Below, in pieces: positions 21,121 through 31,320 of a DNA stretch of 64,000 nucleotides. Under the pieces are notes generated by a model. It did not search any database. It worked only from the letters and a program-made list of their open reading frames with translations, and was not told the origin of the DNA. This stretch comes from Ustilago trichophora. Taxonomy: Eukaryota; Basidiomycota; Ustilaginomycetes; Ustilaginales; Ustilaginaceae. How positions within the stretch are numbered: the stretch's first letter is position 1; every line of letters starts with the position of its first letter. Location: positions 846,608-910,607 of the forward strand of contig OOIN01000013.1 of the NCBI GenBank assembly GCA_900323505.1, written 5' to 3'. A program made the translations under genes and the position numbers.

Positions 21121-22821
21121 CTACTGCGTCTTCTTATCCGCGTTTGGCCGGGTCGCATTCTCCAATTTGGCTTCTAGCTTGCGCCACAAGTGGTTCTGCC
21201 ACGATTGTGTGAAAGCCTCCCTGCCAAACACTGTCTGTGCTCTGGACCGTGCCGCTTTGCGCATCGACAAGATGGACTCGGAATCTTTTTGCTCCGTCTC
21301 AAAAACTTCACCTAGAACCTGGGCGAACTCATCCACCGTCTCGGCGTGGTATCCAGTCGCCGTCGCGGGTGTTGTAGCCTCCTCTTCGGAGGTGGTCGAA
21401 AGAGCGTGATTCGCCGAGGGGACCGCAATGTCCAACCACGGCCCAGCACTCTTGTGGCTCACCGTTATCAACCCTGCAGCCATGAATTCGACCACGTTGA
21501 TGCCAAAATGTTCGTCCTTCATGGTACTTATCCCGACACTTGCCTCTTTGAGACGCGCAAGGATTGTGGGGAAGGTTGCGTTGACGACAAACTCGACATG
21601 GGGGTCCATGCCGAGTTGGGTGCTCAGTAGGCGGAGCATCGAAATACGTTTCTCGTCCTCGGTGTTTCGGCTGCTTCCCATTAGGACGAGTTTGATCGGG
21701 TCTGGAGAGGAGAAGAGGGAAGGATGCGTGGTGCGAAGCTGTTGGAGAATGTAGAGCTGTGTAGGGTGTTCCTTTTCAGGTCTAAATTGGGCCAGCGATA
21801 CGATGGTGCGAGAACGCGCTTCGAGCGGGAAAGTTGACATTTGCTCAGTGTCGCATGGCGGGTAGACGACTTTTACGGCTCCTTGATCAGCATTTTGGCC
21901 AAGAAGTTGAGTCAGATGTGCGGCCGTCCAACTGCCGTTGCCCACTACTGCATCTGCTCGTCTCAAAGCCCAAGAATATAACCTCGCAAAGCAACGATAG
22001 TAGGCCAATTTGACACTGGATCGTAGGGCGCTGTTGGCAGTAGCAGCATCGTTGGTATGGCCAGCTTGCCTCTTCTCGACGCGTTTGAGCATATCGGTGC
22101 TGATGACGGGGTAGTGGACGTACGCTCCGATGGGAATCTTGCGATCAAAGAGTTTCACCACGGGATAGGTGAAGGCGTAACCCATCGTATCGATCCACAC
22201 ATCGGGTATGAGTTGGGAAAGCGCTTCGAACCCAAGCCAAACCGATCCATAGCTCTGACCTAAAAGCGTCCAACTCTTCCACGCCGAATCTTCGACCATC
22301 CATCGACGTTTCAAGCCGACGAATGCGACTCGCTTTTCGTCGATATCGATGCCAAACCTCGCAGAAGCCTTGCCGAGGATCTCAGCTTTGGATGCTGTGG
22401 GGAAATCACCCGTGTACACGACGACGATGCAGTTGGGATCGAGAGTGAGATGGAGAGAGATAGCTTCGTAGAGGACACGTTCGCCTCCTCCGCCTGCGTT
22501 GCAGTAAGGGTGGAAGAAGCCGAGGATCCTCCTACGTGTCTCGCCTTGGGCTTTTTCATTGATCTCGAGAGAGGAGAGCAGCTTTCGACGACGGATGCGA
22601 TTAGTTCTGCGCGTATTGCGCAGCGCTTTGTCGCATACCTGGATCGCTCCGACCAACAGGGAGAAGGAGACGAGAAAGAGTGGCAAAAGGAGCGGGACGA
22701 GGGTCGTTTTGAGTGTGGCTAATAGCGATTCGGCGCGAGAGGCGGGGAAAAAGGTGGTTATCCCGGATGGGTCATATGTTGCCAATATGGTGGAAGAGGC
22801 AGATGCAAAGGCGGAAGCCAT
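21121..22821 (-). CDS. ALG11: GDP-Man:Man3GlcNAc2-PP-dolichol alpha-1,2-mannosyltransferase
   Basis: This enzyme adds the fourth and fifth mannoses to the lipid-linked oligosaccharide on the cytosolic face of the ER during N-glycan assembly. The 566-residue protein begins with a hydrophobic N-terminal anchor (VPLLLPLFLVSFSLLVGAI). The ALG11-specific donor-domain motif FFHPYCNAGGGGERVLYEA follows. The GT4 family signature is EHFGINVVE (E-x7-E) near residue 475. The start at 22821 was chosen because the 50 residues encoded upstream of it, to 22971, do not resemble the family and would precede the membrane anchor. The gene is intact and has no introns. It is divergent from DAM1. Confidence 0.93.
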   Translation of the reverse strand: MASAFASASSTILATYDPSGITTFFPASRAESLLATLKTTLVPLLLPLFLVSFSLLVGAIQVCDKALRNTRRTNRIRRRKLLSSLEINEKAQGETRRRILGFFHPYCNAGGGGERVLYEAISLHLTLDPNCIVVVYTGDFPTASKAEILGKASARFGIDIDEKRVAFVGLKRRWMVEDSAWKSWTLLGQSYGSVWLGFEALSQLIPDVWIDTMGYAFTYPVVKLFDRKIPIGAYVHYPVISTDMLKRVEKRQAGHTNDAATANSALRSSVKLAYYRCFARLYSWALRRADAVVGNGSWTAAHLTQLLGQNADQGAVKVVYPPCDTEQMSTFPLEARSRTIVSLAQFRPEKEHPTQLYILQQLRTTHPSLFSSPDPIKLVLMGSSRNTEDEKRISMLRLLSTQLGMDPHVEFVVNATFPTILARLKEASVGISTMKDEHFGINVVEFMAAGLITVSHKSAGPWLDIAVPSANHALSTTSEEEATTPATATGYHAETVDEFAQVLGEVFETEQKDSESILSMRKAARSRAQTVFGREAFTQSWQNHLWRKLEAKLENATRPNADKKTQ

Positions 22822-22997
22822 CTTGCTACGAGCAAGGCGATCGGTCCAAGCAAGGTCGAGACAGAATGGACAGGCAGTGAGAGTAGGGCTATCATGGAAG
22901 AACGCAAGCCAAGACCAAAGTCGAGAAGTATGCAGTTGGTCCGAGAGCAAATGCCGTGTGCCACGCACCAAAGTGTTAGTCTTTGTAGACCAACACC

Positions 22998-23029
<32 letters not shown>

Positions 23030-23172
23030 CTTCCTTTTTTTCCTTTCGAAATGCGCGCATCACGTGCCAGCGCGACGCGCAGTCTGACAAAAGTAACACT
23101 TTATAACACACACTCTCTCTTTGTTACCACCACCACCATTAGGAATCTCTCTCACCAACCGAACGATCCACA
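22822..23172. other. Divergent ALG11/DAM1 promoter region with poly-T tract
   Basis: 351 bases between divergent start codons. A run of 29 T occupies 23001-23029. Long poly(dA:dT) tracts of this kind exclude nucleosomes in fungal promoters, so a shared promoter function is likely but not shown. Confidence 0.55.
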
Positions 23173-24192
23173 ATGTCACGATCACGACCACCTACAGGTC
23201 CAACTCCGACCACCCCTCTCCGCCGAATCTCGAGGGGCTCGTTGAATGCGCTCTCCCACTCTGCCTCCAAACAGCTTTCTGCCGGTGCCACCCCACTCTC
23301 CTTTCTCCAAGGTGCAATGACGGATCTCGCGGAAGAAGTCGGCGTTCTTCAGCTCAACTTGGAAAACGTTGAAGCGGTTCACGAGAGTCTGCATAGCTTC
23401 AACGAGAACTTTGCCATGTACATCTACGGTCTCAAGATGAACGCGTACTGTGTCGAATGGCCCGAAGCACCGCTGCACGACAACTTTGAACGGGCCGAAA
23501 AGAGGATTGCACAACAGGCTCAGCAGTACGCTGCGCAGCACAATTTGGATCTTGCCATCGGCTCACAGCCACAACAGCATCCACAGCAGCCGTACCTGAA
23601 TAGCAACGCAGCCGCAGATCAGACCTACGTCACAACAGACGACGAGAGCATCTATCGAACCGAGGCGCCCATTGCAGCCTCCTCAGCGGCCAAACCTGCA
23701 CTCAAATCTGCTCTCAAAAAGCCTTCCACCACTTCTGCTCCAGCAAATAAGCCAGCCGCCGCTGCAGCAGCTTCCACAGCAACAGGCGCCAAACCGAAAA
23801 TGACCCTAGCTCAAAAAAAGAAGCGCGAAGCGTACACCGACGAAATCATCGAAACTCTCCCACTCGAGTACCGCGGTGGAGGAAACGATCCCAAGCAAAA
23901 CGCCATCGCCAAGCACGTGTGTATGGCGCTCATCGCCGCAGGAAGCAAAGGCTTGAGGATCGCCGAGATTGTCAAGAATCCGGAAATGTCGCAAGCCAAA
24001 ATCAACAAGACGCTCATTGCATTGGTGGCTGCCAAGCACGTTGTCAAGATGAGCAATAATGTAAGTGCGCCTCGGAACAGACACACAATTGAATGGTGAC
24101 TGGTTGCTGACAGCACACGCAATTTTTATTTAACTCATCCACAGGGTATCGTATACAGCCTCGACTCGGTTCGACACCCTGTTCTGCCTTGA
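23173..24192 (+). CDS. DAM1: DASH complex subunit Dam1 with a C-terminal winged-helix-like extension
   Basis: Two exons, 23173-24060 and 24145-24192, give 311 residues. The 84-nt intron has a GTAAGT donor, CTGAC branch site and CACAG acceptor. Residues about 40-105 carry the Dam1 core, from SFLQGAMTDLAEEVGVLQ through VEAVHESLHSFNENFAMYIY to GLKMNAYCVEWPEAP. Dam1 belongs to the microtubule-ring complex that couples kinetochores to spindle microtubules. After a low-complexity Gln/Ala/Lys linker, residues about 221-306 form a second predicted domain. It has helices around YTDEIIETLPLEY and GLRIAEIVKNPEMSQ and a beta-wing KMSNNGIVYSLD, split by the intron. This resembles a winged helix and is not a feature I associate with yeast Dam1. 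The first assignment is firm and the second is inference. Confidence 0.85.
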
Positions 24193-24574
24193 TTTGGCTG
24201 CTTTCACCACACTTTCGCTTGGTTCTCTGGCTCTTGGGCAAGCTCAGGCTCGTGGCCAGCGCATTCGCGTGTTCCGCCTATTCGACTGGTCCAGCTTGCC
24301 TTGCCTCGTTTGTACTTTTGGCTCTCTATCTAGGTGTACTTGTATCTTCTTTGCTGTGGTAACGATATCCTTTTGTCCTACACAATCTCGAATCTGCCTT
24401 CTCCACAAGTACATGCATGCCATGACATCGACGCTCTCCGTCTATCCTCGATTCGCACAATCGCACACTGCACAGTCGAAGAGCTGCTTTTGTGATGCAA
24501 TTTTTTGACGCAGCTTCAGATGCGCGACCTCACCTCCCTGCGATCGCCAAACCTGAATCGAGAATTGGAGGATG
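24193..24574. other. Convergent intergenic region, no gene seen
   Basis: 382 bases between the DAM1 stop and the 3' end of the NDUFA4-like gene. Nothing beyond probable 3' UTRs was recognised. Confidence 0.5.
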
Positions 24575-25186
24575 TCAGAGCTTGTTCTTAGCCTTCTCCT
24601 CCTTCTCCCGCTTAATGTCTTCCTTGCGTTGATCCCTTCGCTTCTCCTCTTCGATCGCCCCCTTGGTCAACTTTCCTTCGGGATCTTCTGCCACTTTGGC
24701 CATGGCGTCAAAGTCGAGATTCTCGGTTTTTGTAGCGAGCCTGTTGGCGTGTGCGTGGTCAATGCGAAGCTCCTTGTCTTTGAAAAGGTGTCGACCTCCG
24801 AAAAAGAGGGCCAGACCGATGATGCCACCGGTAAAGAGGAAGAGCGGGGTGATTTCTGGTCGGTTGATCACTTGCTTGACCTGTAGATGATGCCGAGTCG
24901 AAATCGGATGAGACGGTTGCGAGGACAAGAAACGGGCAAGATTGATGCAGAATGCAGAACGGTGGATGGAAAAGGATGTCAGTCACCTTATAACACGTCA
25001 GAAAAGGGGCCAATGAGGTAAGATGCTAACGCTTTCGCCCTTGGCTCGAGACTGATCGTCCCTCCTCACGCCCGAAGAGGAAAAGCTGCGCTTTGAGCAA
25101 GTTCGAGCTGTCAAGCCTAGTCGCGCGGTGACTGGGCGAGCGGCAGAGAGAGCCTGCTTGATGGCAAGGTTGGGCATGGAGCGCAT
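24575..25186 (-). CDS. NDUFA4/B12D-like mitochondrial inner-membrane protein
   Basis: Two exons on the minus strand, 25186-25031 and 24880-24575, give 153 residues. The 150-nt intron has a GTTAGC donor (weak), CTGAC branch site and CTACAG acceptor. The first exon encodes a basic, Ser/Arg/Ala-rich presequence (MRSMPNLAIKQALSAARPV and on to CSKRSFSSSG), typical of mitochondrial import. The second encodes NRPEITPLFLFTGGIIGLAL, with one membrane span, then a soluble charged tail rich in Lys and Glu. The PEI-x-PL-hydrophobic-span layout is that of the NDUFA4/MLRQ/B12D family, associated with complex I or IV. The tail is longer than in the metazoan protein. The family call is moderate. Confidence 0.6.
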
Positions 25187-27130
25187 CGTGTATGTGTGTA
25201 AGAGAGAGGGAGAGAGAATGCTTCTAGAGGGCGATATCGTGGCTCGTTTCTATGGACAGCTTGTCGTATCGTATATGGTTCTGGTCCGAAAGAGAGAGAT
25301 GGTACGACGGAGGCTCTCGAGGACGACCAAACGGCGAAGAGGCAGTTTGGAGCTGGATCGTGCACTCTCTTCTTGACAGACAGACGCCTTAGGCGGGATG
25401 ACATCACTTGCAGTCAGAGTGTGTTTCGATATTTGTCGGATCGGATCTTTATCTTTTTTAGAAGAATCGATTTTTGCCGCTCTAACAGTCTAGGATTTGT
25501 GCCTGCAAAGTACCTCTTGGGCATCGTCAGATGTGGAACTGTGAATCCATTCTTATTGAACTTGGCAGACTGTATATCAAAGATGGACCAGCCATGGTAT
25601 GCAGGGATCCTTGACTATATTGAGACGACTACAAGAAACTCGAAGAAGAACGTCGACCGTCGCCCATCTCGATAGACAGATCAACCATCGCATTAAAGTG
25701 CCACCGACCGTGGAAGCAGCATGGAAGACATGTGGACGACCTAAAGTGGGCCACTCTTGTCAATTTAGGGAATTGATTTGCCGAATCTGGACAACTTTCA
25801 TGTGCCTACAGAGGACTTGTTTCGACAAGATCGTCTCGACTGACAGAAGCGAAGGTTGCATGGAGAGGTGCAGTGATGTCGCGACAAAATGAATGGTCGG
25901 GCATCGACAGAGATGACACCAACCCAACTTGACCAGCGTCAAGTGTGCCACAGAGAAGACGGAATTCACGGTTGCATCAATGTCAGAGATGTCGAGTGAC
26001 TGAATTATACACTAAGGAGGCAGGTAGCTCTCTGCATGACATCGGCCAACGGACAGTGACATGCCAATTGCCCGGACCAAACTGAGCAGTCAGCAAATAG
26101 GATTGATCTCAGGGCAGATCGGATCTCTTCGGCCTGCAGCACGCCTGCAAAGGCGAGCTAACACAGTCTCGATGAGATCTGCACTCGGGTAACGAAGAGA
26201 GGGCAGTGACAACGACATCTCGTGCGGATCGAGGCAGCTTGGCAAGGAACTCACGGCCTAAAGCAATCCAGAACAGCAGGATTAGGTGTGATAGCATGTG
26301 TGAAAGAGTCCCTTGACAAGCCAGGGTCCACCTGTCTAGAAATGTGAATAGCAGTCGCCGGAGTGCGGGGTCAGAGTGCCGAGTTGCAGGTCAGATAGCT
26401 TGCTGTGATTCAGTCAAGGCGAGGAAAAGCGCTCGCTAGAAGCGCTCACCTTGGCATGCAGAATTCTACGAGCAGAAGGACGGATTGTAGTACAGCAGCG
26501 CTTTCCGCACCGAGGTTGTGGCGTTTTGTTGGTTCTTTCCCCGCAATTCGGCTAACGTGAGCCAACGAGACACGTCGTCCCGCACCAAGCTGATACGGAA
26601 AAGTCGGCGAAAATAGACCCTGTCAAGTATCGCTCGTGCATGATATTCCAACAACATGGATTGATTCGAGGTTGGCGCGCATGCTCAGACCACTTGTTTG
26701 TGTTGTGTACTTTAGGCGCCTATGCATCATGGATGCCGGCCACCGAGCCAACTGGCACTGCAACGCTTCCGACGGTCATTCGTGGCAGCCTGCTGCGCTC
26801 AGTACCCGGGGCAAAGCTTTACACCTTTGCTCAAATGATCCAGCAAGCGAGCAAACAAGCAAGATTGGTGCGCGGGGGGCGGGTGACATCGACTGAAGCA
26901 CGGTCCAGCTGTCCAATGAGAGCCAGCCTATTGCGTGTCCCTGCTCTATGGCCCGTGTCCCTTCTATGGTAGATTGAAGCTATGCTGAAAAAGCATATAA
27001 GCAGCGACGATCCTCAACTATCGAGGAGTCTAGCACGCCTTTTCCAACGACGAGGTCCCCCATTGCCCCCGTGCTCCGTCCAACCACTAGCCGCTTGCTT
27101 TCGTCCCCCTACCAACTTGATTTGTCCAAC
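25187..27130. other. 1.9-kb gene-free region upstream of the oxygenase gene
   Basis: No credible coding sequence or RNA gene is visible. Short open frames here have no recognisable motif and lack the codon bias of neighbouring genes. A TATA-like CATATAAG lies at about 26993-27000, some 130 bases before the oxygenase start. The size suggests an extended regulatory region or decayed sequence. Confidence 0.5.
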
Positions 27131-28776
27131 ATGGCGCCTACTGCGACCCAAGACCCCGTGCCCGTGCCCGTGCCTTCTTCCAAGGCGAGTCAGTCCGGCT
27201 ATGTCCACCCTACCGACATCCTTCCCTCTGGCTGGCCCACGGCCACCGATCTTTCGGGAGGTGCACAGCCACGTAGATTCGAAGGCACCATCTTTGACGT
27301 GATGGTCCGCGGCTCTATCCCTAAGGAGCTCTACGGCACCTTTTACCGCATCATGCCTGATTATGCGCAGCCCCCCACCTACTACAAGGGCGGTGAGCTC
27401 AATGCACCCATCGACGGCGATGGAACCGTCGCTGCTTTCCGTTTCAAGGACGGCAAGGTGGACTACAGGCAGAGATTCGTCGAGACCGACCGATTCAAGA
27501 TCGAGCGCAGGGCGAGGAAGAGCATGTACGGTCTCTACCGCAACCCTTACACTCACCACCCTTGTGTTCGACAGACCGTCGAGTCGACCGCCAACACCAA
27601 CGTCGTGATGCACGCTGGAAGGTTCCTCGCCATGAAGGAGAACGGCAATGCCTACGAGCTCGACCCTCACACCCTCAAGACTCTCGGCTACAACCCTTCA
27701 ACCTTCCCTCCAAGACCATGACCGCTCATCCCAAGCAGTGTTCCGTCACCGGTAATCTCGTCGGTTTCGGATACGAGGCCAAGGGATTAGCGACCAAGGA
27801 CGTCTACTACTTTGAAGTCGACCCTTCCGGCAAGACGGTCCATGATCTGTGGCTCGAAGCTCCTTGGTGTGCATTCATCCACGATTGCGCGCTTACTCCC
27901 AACTACCTCGTGCTCATGCTCTGGCCCTTCGAAGCTAACTTGGAGAGAATGAAGGCTGGTGGTCACCACTGGGCTTACGACTACGACAAGCCCATCACCT
28001 GGATCACGATTCCTCGAGGCGCCAAGAGCAAGGACGAGGTCAAGTACTGGCACTGGAAGAACGGCATGCCCATCCACACCGCTGCCGGCTTTGAGGACGA
28101 GCAGGGTCGCATCATCATCGACTCGTCGCTTGTGCACGGAAATGCCTTCCCCTTCTTCCCACCTGACTCGGATGAGCAGAAGCAGAAGCAGCAGAACGAC
28201 GGCACACCCAAGGCCCAGTTTGTGCGATGGACCATTGACCCTCGCAAGGACAACAACGAGCGACTGCCTGATCCTGAAGTGATCCTTGACACCCCTTCCG
28301 AGTTCCCCCAGATCGACAACAGATTTATGGGCGTCGAATATTCGAGCGCTTTTATCAACGTCTTTGTCCCTGACCGCAGCGATGGCAACAAGAACGTCTT
28401 CCAAGGCCTCAACGGCCTCGCCCACTACAAGCGCAAGGAGGGCACGACCGAGTGGTATTACGCCGGAGACAACTGCCTGATCCAGGAGCCCGTGTTCAGC
28501 CCTCGATCCAAGGACGCTCCCGAAGGTGATGGCTACGTGCTCGCCATCGTCGACAGGCTTGATCTCAACCGAAGTGAGGTGGTGGTCATCGACACGCGCG
28601 ACTTTACCAAGGCGGTGGCAGCAGTCCAATTGCCCTTCGCCATCAGGTCGGGCATCCACGGCCAGTGGATCCCCGGTGAGGTCACGCCAGACTTTGACAC
28701 TAAAGGCCTAGTCGACTTGCCAAAGGCAGAAAATTGGGCACCGCTCTCTCAGAGCCCCTATGATCCTAATGCTTGA
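27131..28776 (+). CDS. Carotenoid/stilbene cleavage oxygenase (RPE65/CCD family), one frame break near 27696
   Basis: A non-haem Fe(II) dioxygenase that cleaves a conjugated double bond. The four iron-binding His contexts expected for the family are present: TAHPK (about 27722), FIHDCALT (about 27879), IHTAAGFED (about 28073) and GIHGQWIP (about 28652). The N-terminal frame from MAPTATQDP closes at 27721, and the remainder lies in the next frame from about 27697. One extra base near 27694-27698 would join GYNP to [12 protein letters not shown]. The total would be about 548 residues. No presequence is visible, so it is probably cytosolic. The substrate could be beta-carotene (Cco1 type) or a stilbene such as resveratrol or piceatannol (Rco1/CAO-1 type); sequence alone does not decide. 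The break may be an assembly error or a recent mutation. Confidence 0.8.
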
Positions 28777-29178
28777 TGGATCTTGTACAACTAGCCCTTC
28801 CACTTTAACTTGACTGAGATGATCCGATTCTTGATGTAATTCCATACCTTGCCGCTGTATTGTTGTCGCCAATTGTGCGAGCTGTGATTGAGACATGACA
28901 TGCCGGAAGCGGGACACAGAGTGGCACCGGACGAGATCGTGTGACTGGCAGCAACCTCGATGCCGGCATGGCAAAGTCGGTGCATTCAAGAGGCTCAGGC
29001 AGAAGGATTTACTTCTATCGAATTCTGGCAGATAAGCAACGAAGGTCTGCGGGGCACGAGACGCTGGCTAAGATTGCGGAGGAAGGGTGTACAGCGCAGT
29101 ACATACGAAGAGCAGGGATAATGACCAAAAGAGCGCAGGTTGCTAGGCATGCGATTGCACCAGAGTCGCGGGCGTCTC
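28777..29178. other. Convergent intergenic region, no gene seen
   Basis: 402 bases between the oxygenase and RAD18 stop codons. No gene or RNA was recognised. Confidence 0.5.
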
Positions 29179-30844
29179 TTACGAAGAATCAGCTCCGACC
29201 GCCCCGATTGCGCTGCTACTATCTGAGCCTGTGTCGTGCACAACTGGGCTTGAAGTAATGACATGCGGGTCCACTTCGCTGTGACCATGCGTGACATTGA
29301 CGGAAGGCGCCGATGCTGTTTCAGTGGCGTCGTCCGAGGAGGAAAGTGGTGCTTCTCGGAGTTTCTTGTCTTTGATAGCGCCCATCTTGGCTTTTTGAAT
29401 GAGGTCGTCGAATTGCGATTTGTTCGCCTTCTGCGAGAATCATGACAGAGGAAGGAGAAGAGGCCGACATTTGGTCAGTAATTGAGATGGCTGCGCAGGA
29501 GTTGAGTTGCGACACTTACGATCCAGGTTGTCTTTTGTCGATCGACGTGTGCCGAATGATCCTTGGCTGAAGCCTTTGTACGTTCCCATGCAGCCAGATC
29601 CTTCTGAGTTGTGCTGCGCTGCGTCTTGCTTTCGTCGAATCAAGGTTGGCATTCCAAATGTTGATCCACTGTCGATGCCTTTCTACCATCTTTTCGCGAT
29701 CTCCAGAAGTGGAGAGACCGGCATCGTCAAGGAGCTTGCGAAGGTCACGTTCGGATTTGAGATTGTACTGGGGTCGAACGAGTCTCTTCTCGTTGGACGT
29801 GTTGGCAGCGCCATCGTGATCGTTGTTGTCAAAGAAGAGGAAAGACCTTTTGTGAACCAAGACGAGGTGGACTTGGCAGGCTTGGAAGCGAGGCCTCGCT
29901 CTTCTGCAGATGGCTCGGGGAAGCCAGCATAGCAGCGTGCGCCTGTCGAGATGACGATTCAAAGCGGTTACGGTGAACTTGTGACTGCAGATGGGGCACT
30001 CGACGAGATCGTCGGCTTTGAGCTCTCTTTCTGAGGCTTTTGCCGATGCATCCTGATCAGTCTGGTTGCGTCGCTTGGAAGGAGATGAACGTGAGCTTTC
30101 GACCATCGATATAGTCGCCATCACGGTCATCTAGGTCTCTGGCACCTCGTCCACGACTGGAGCCGATTGCACTTGAAACAGCGTCATGATCGTCATCAGT
30201 GCGTCAATCAGATCTTCTTCGTCATCATCGATGGTGAGAGGCGACGAGCGTGATCCGGTGGTAGGTCGGAGACAGAGCGGTGTAGATCGTTTTGAAGCGC
30301 TTTGACCTGCGGGGACTTGCACCGCCAGAGGATGCTGGAGCACCGTGATGCCATTCTGTTGCGATGGTGGTGGTCGCTTGACGGAAGATGGACCCGCAAC
30401 ATTTTTGGACTCGACAGCTGGTGAGATGGACAGAGCCTGTTGAGTCTGCAAGCGTGCTAGAAAGAGCGAGCGTTTTTCCATTCGAGTGCGGTGACTTCGA
30501 GAACGGGCTGGGGTATGAGCTCGGAGTCGTATGCCTTTGTTTGCCTGCATTTGGGACAGAAGCTACCGGTGTTGCCGGACTGGTTGATATGGGTGCGTAT
30601 GCAGGTGGAGCAGAAAGTGTGATGGCAGCTCTTTATGGACACGGGTGAGGTGTAGATGTCCTGCGAGGGCATTGGGTTTCGAGGAAGAGATGGAGATGTC
30701 AGTAGGGCATGCGAATCAAGTCAAAAAGCGCGGAAAGGAGAGGAGGATGACCTACAAAGCAAAGATCGCAACGAAGGGAAGCATCGAGGTTCCTCAGGAT
30801 GCTGAAGTCGTTGTTCCAGTCGGAGGGTCGGTGACATCTTGCAT
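29179..30844 (-). pseudogene. RAD18: E3 ubiquitin ligase RAD18, reading frame broken several times
   Basis: RAD18 with RAD6 mono-ubiquitinates PCNA for translesion synthesis. The RING (SCHHTFCSTCIRTHI then FCPKCRQ, about 30530-30660), UBZ finger (CPICSHKFTVTALNRHLD, about 29940-30000) and SAP domain (LRKLLDDAGLSTSGDREKM, about 29660-29740) are all recognisable in that order, as in yeast and human RAD18. Introns at 30661-30755 and 29431-29519 have good GT, CTGAC and AG signals. The domains are not in one frame. Breaks are needed near 30822 (between the start and RNLDASLRCDLC), at the A run 30473-30477, around the UBZ and its downstream linker (about 29850-29950) and near 29610. An in-frame TAG lies at 30131-30133. 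Most are repaired by one extra base. Either this is a decaying gene or a badly resolved stretch of assembly; I cannot tell which. Confidence 0.8.
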
Positions 30845-31216
30845 GAGGCTGGCCACTGAGGCCTGCATAATCCTTGCCTGTCCTAGGTGGTGGTGCTGGT
30901 GGTGGCTGGTGTTAGAGTCCTCGTCAATTCCCGAATCGTTTGTCGGTATATGCGACCAAGTAGAATGTGTTGAGATCGCTAATGTGATGCTGCTGGGGGA
31001 GTGGTACAAGACGGTGCGTTGTGACTACAACAAGTATTGATGATGATTGCTCAGCCTGTCCGGATTGCCTGCATTGCAGCGTACAGAGTAACTAATGTAC
31101 GCGCTGAAAAAGTGCGGTTCATGTCACGCGTCGAGATCTTCTCATCCTCCACATGCTGGATAGGTCATGTGAGATTTGAGTCTTATAAGTACAACCTCCA
31201 TCCATGCGGACATCAA
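30845..31216. other. Intergenic region between RAD18 and tRNA-Val
   Basis: 372 bases with no recognised gene. It should contain the RAD18 promoter. Confidence 0.5.
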
Positions 31217-31320
31217 GGTTTCTTGGCGCAGTTGGTTAGCGCGTCTCCTTAACAATTCTGATCTCTTCAGATCGTTAGGGCTTACGGAGGAGGTCGCCGG
31301 TTCGAACCCGGCAGAAATCA
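31217..31320 (+). tRNA. tRNA-Val(AAC) with a 30-nt intron
   Basis: The cloverleaf can be drawn in full. The acceptor stem is GGTTTCT paired with AGAAATC (31313-31319), with discriminator A. The D stem is GCGC/GCGC, the anticodon stem TCTCC (31244-31248) pairs with GGAGG (31286-31290), and the T arm is GCCGG-TTCGAAC-CCGGC. The anticodon AAC is at 31251-31253. An intron at 31255-31284 lies one base 3' of the anticodon, the canonical position. A run of T starts at 31321 and serves as the RNA polymerase III terminator. The A-box and B-box lie in the D and T arms. Confidence 0.93.
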
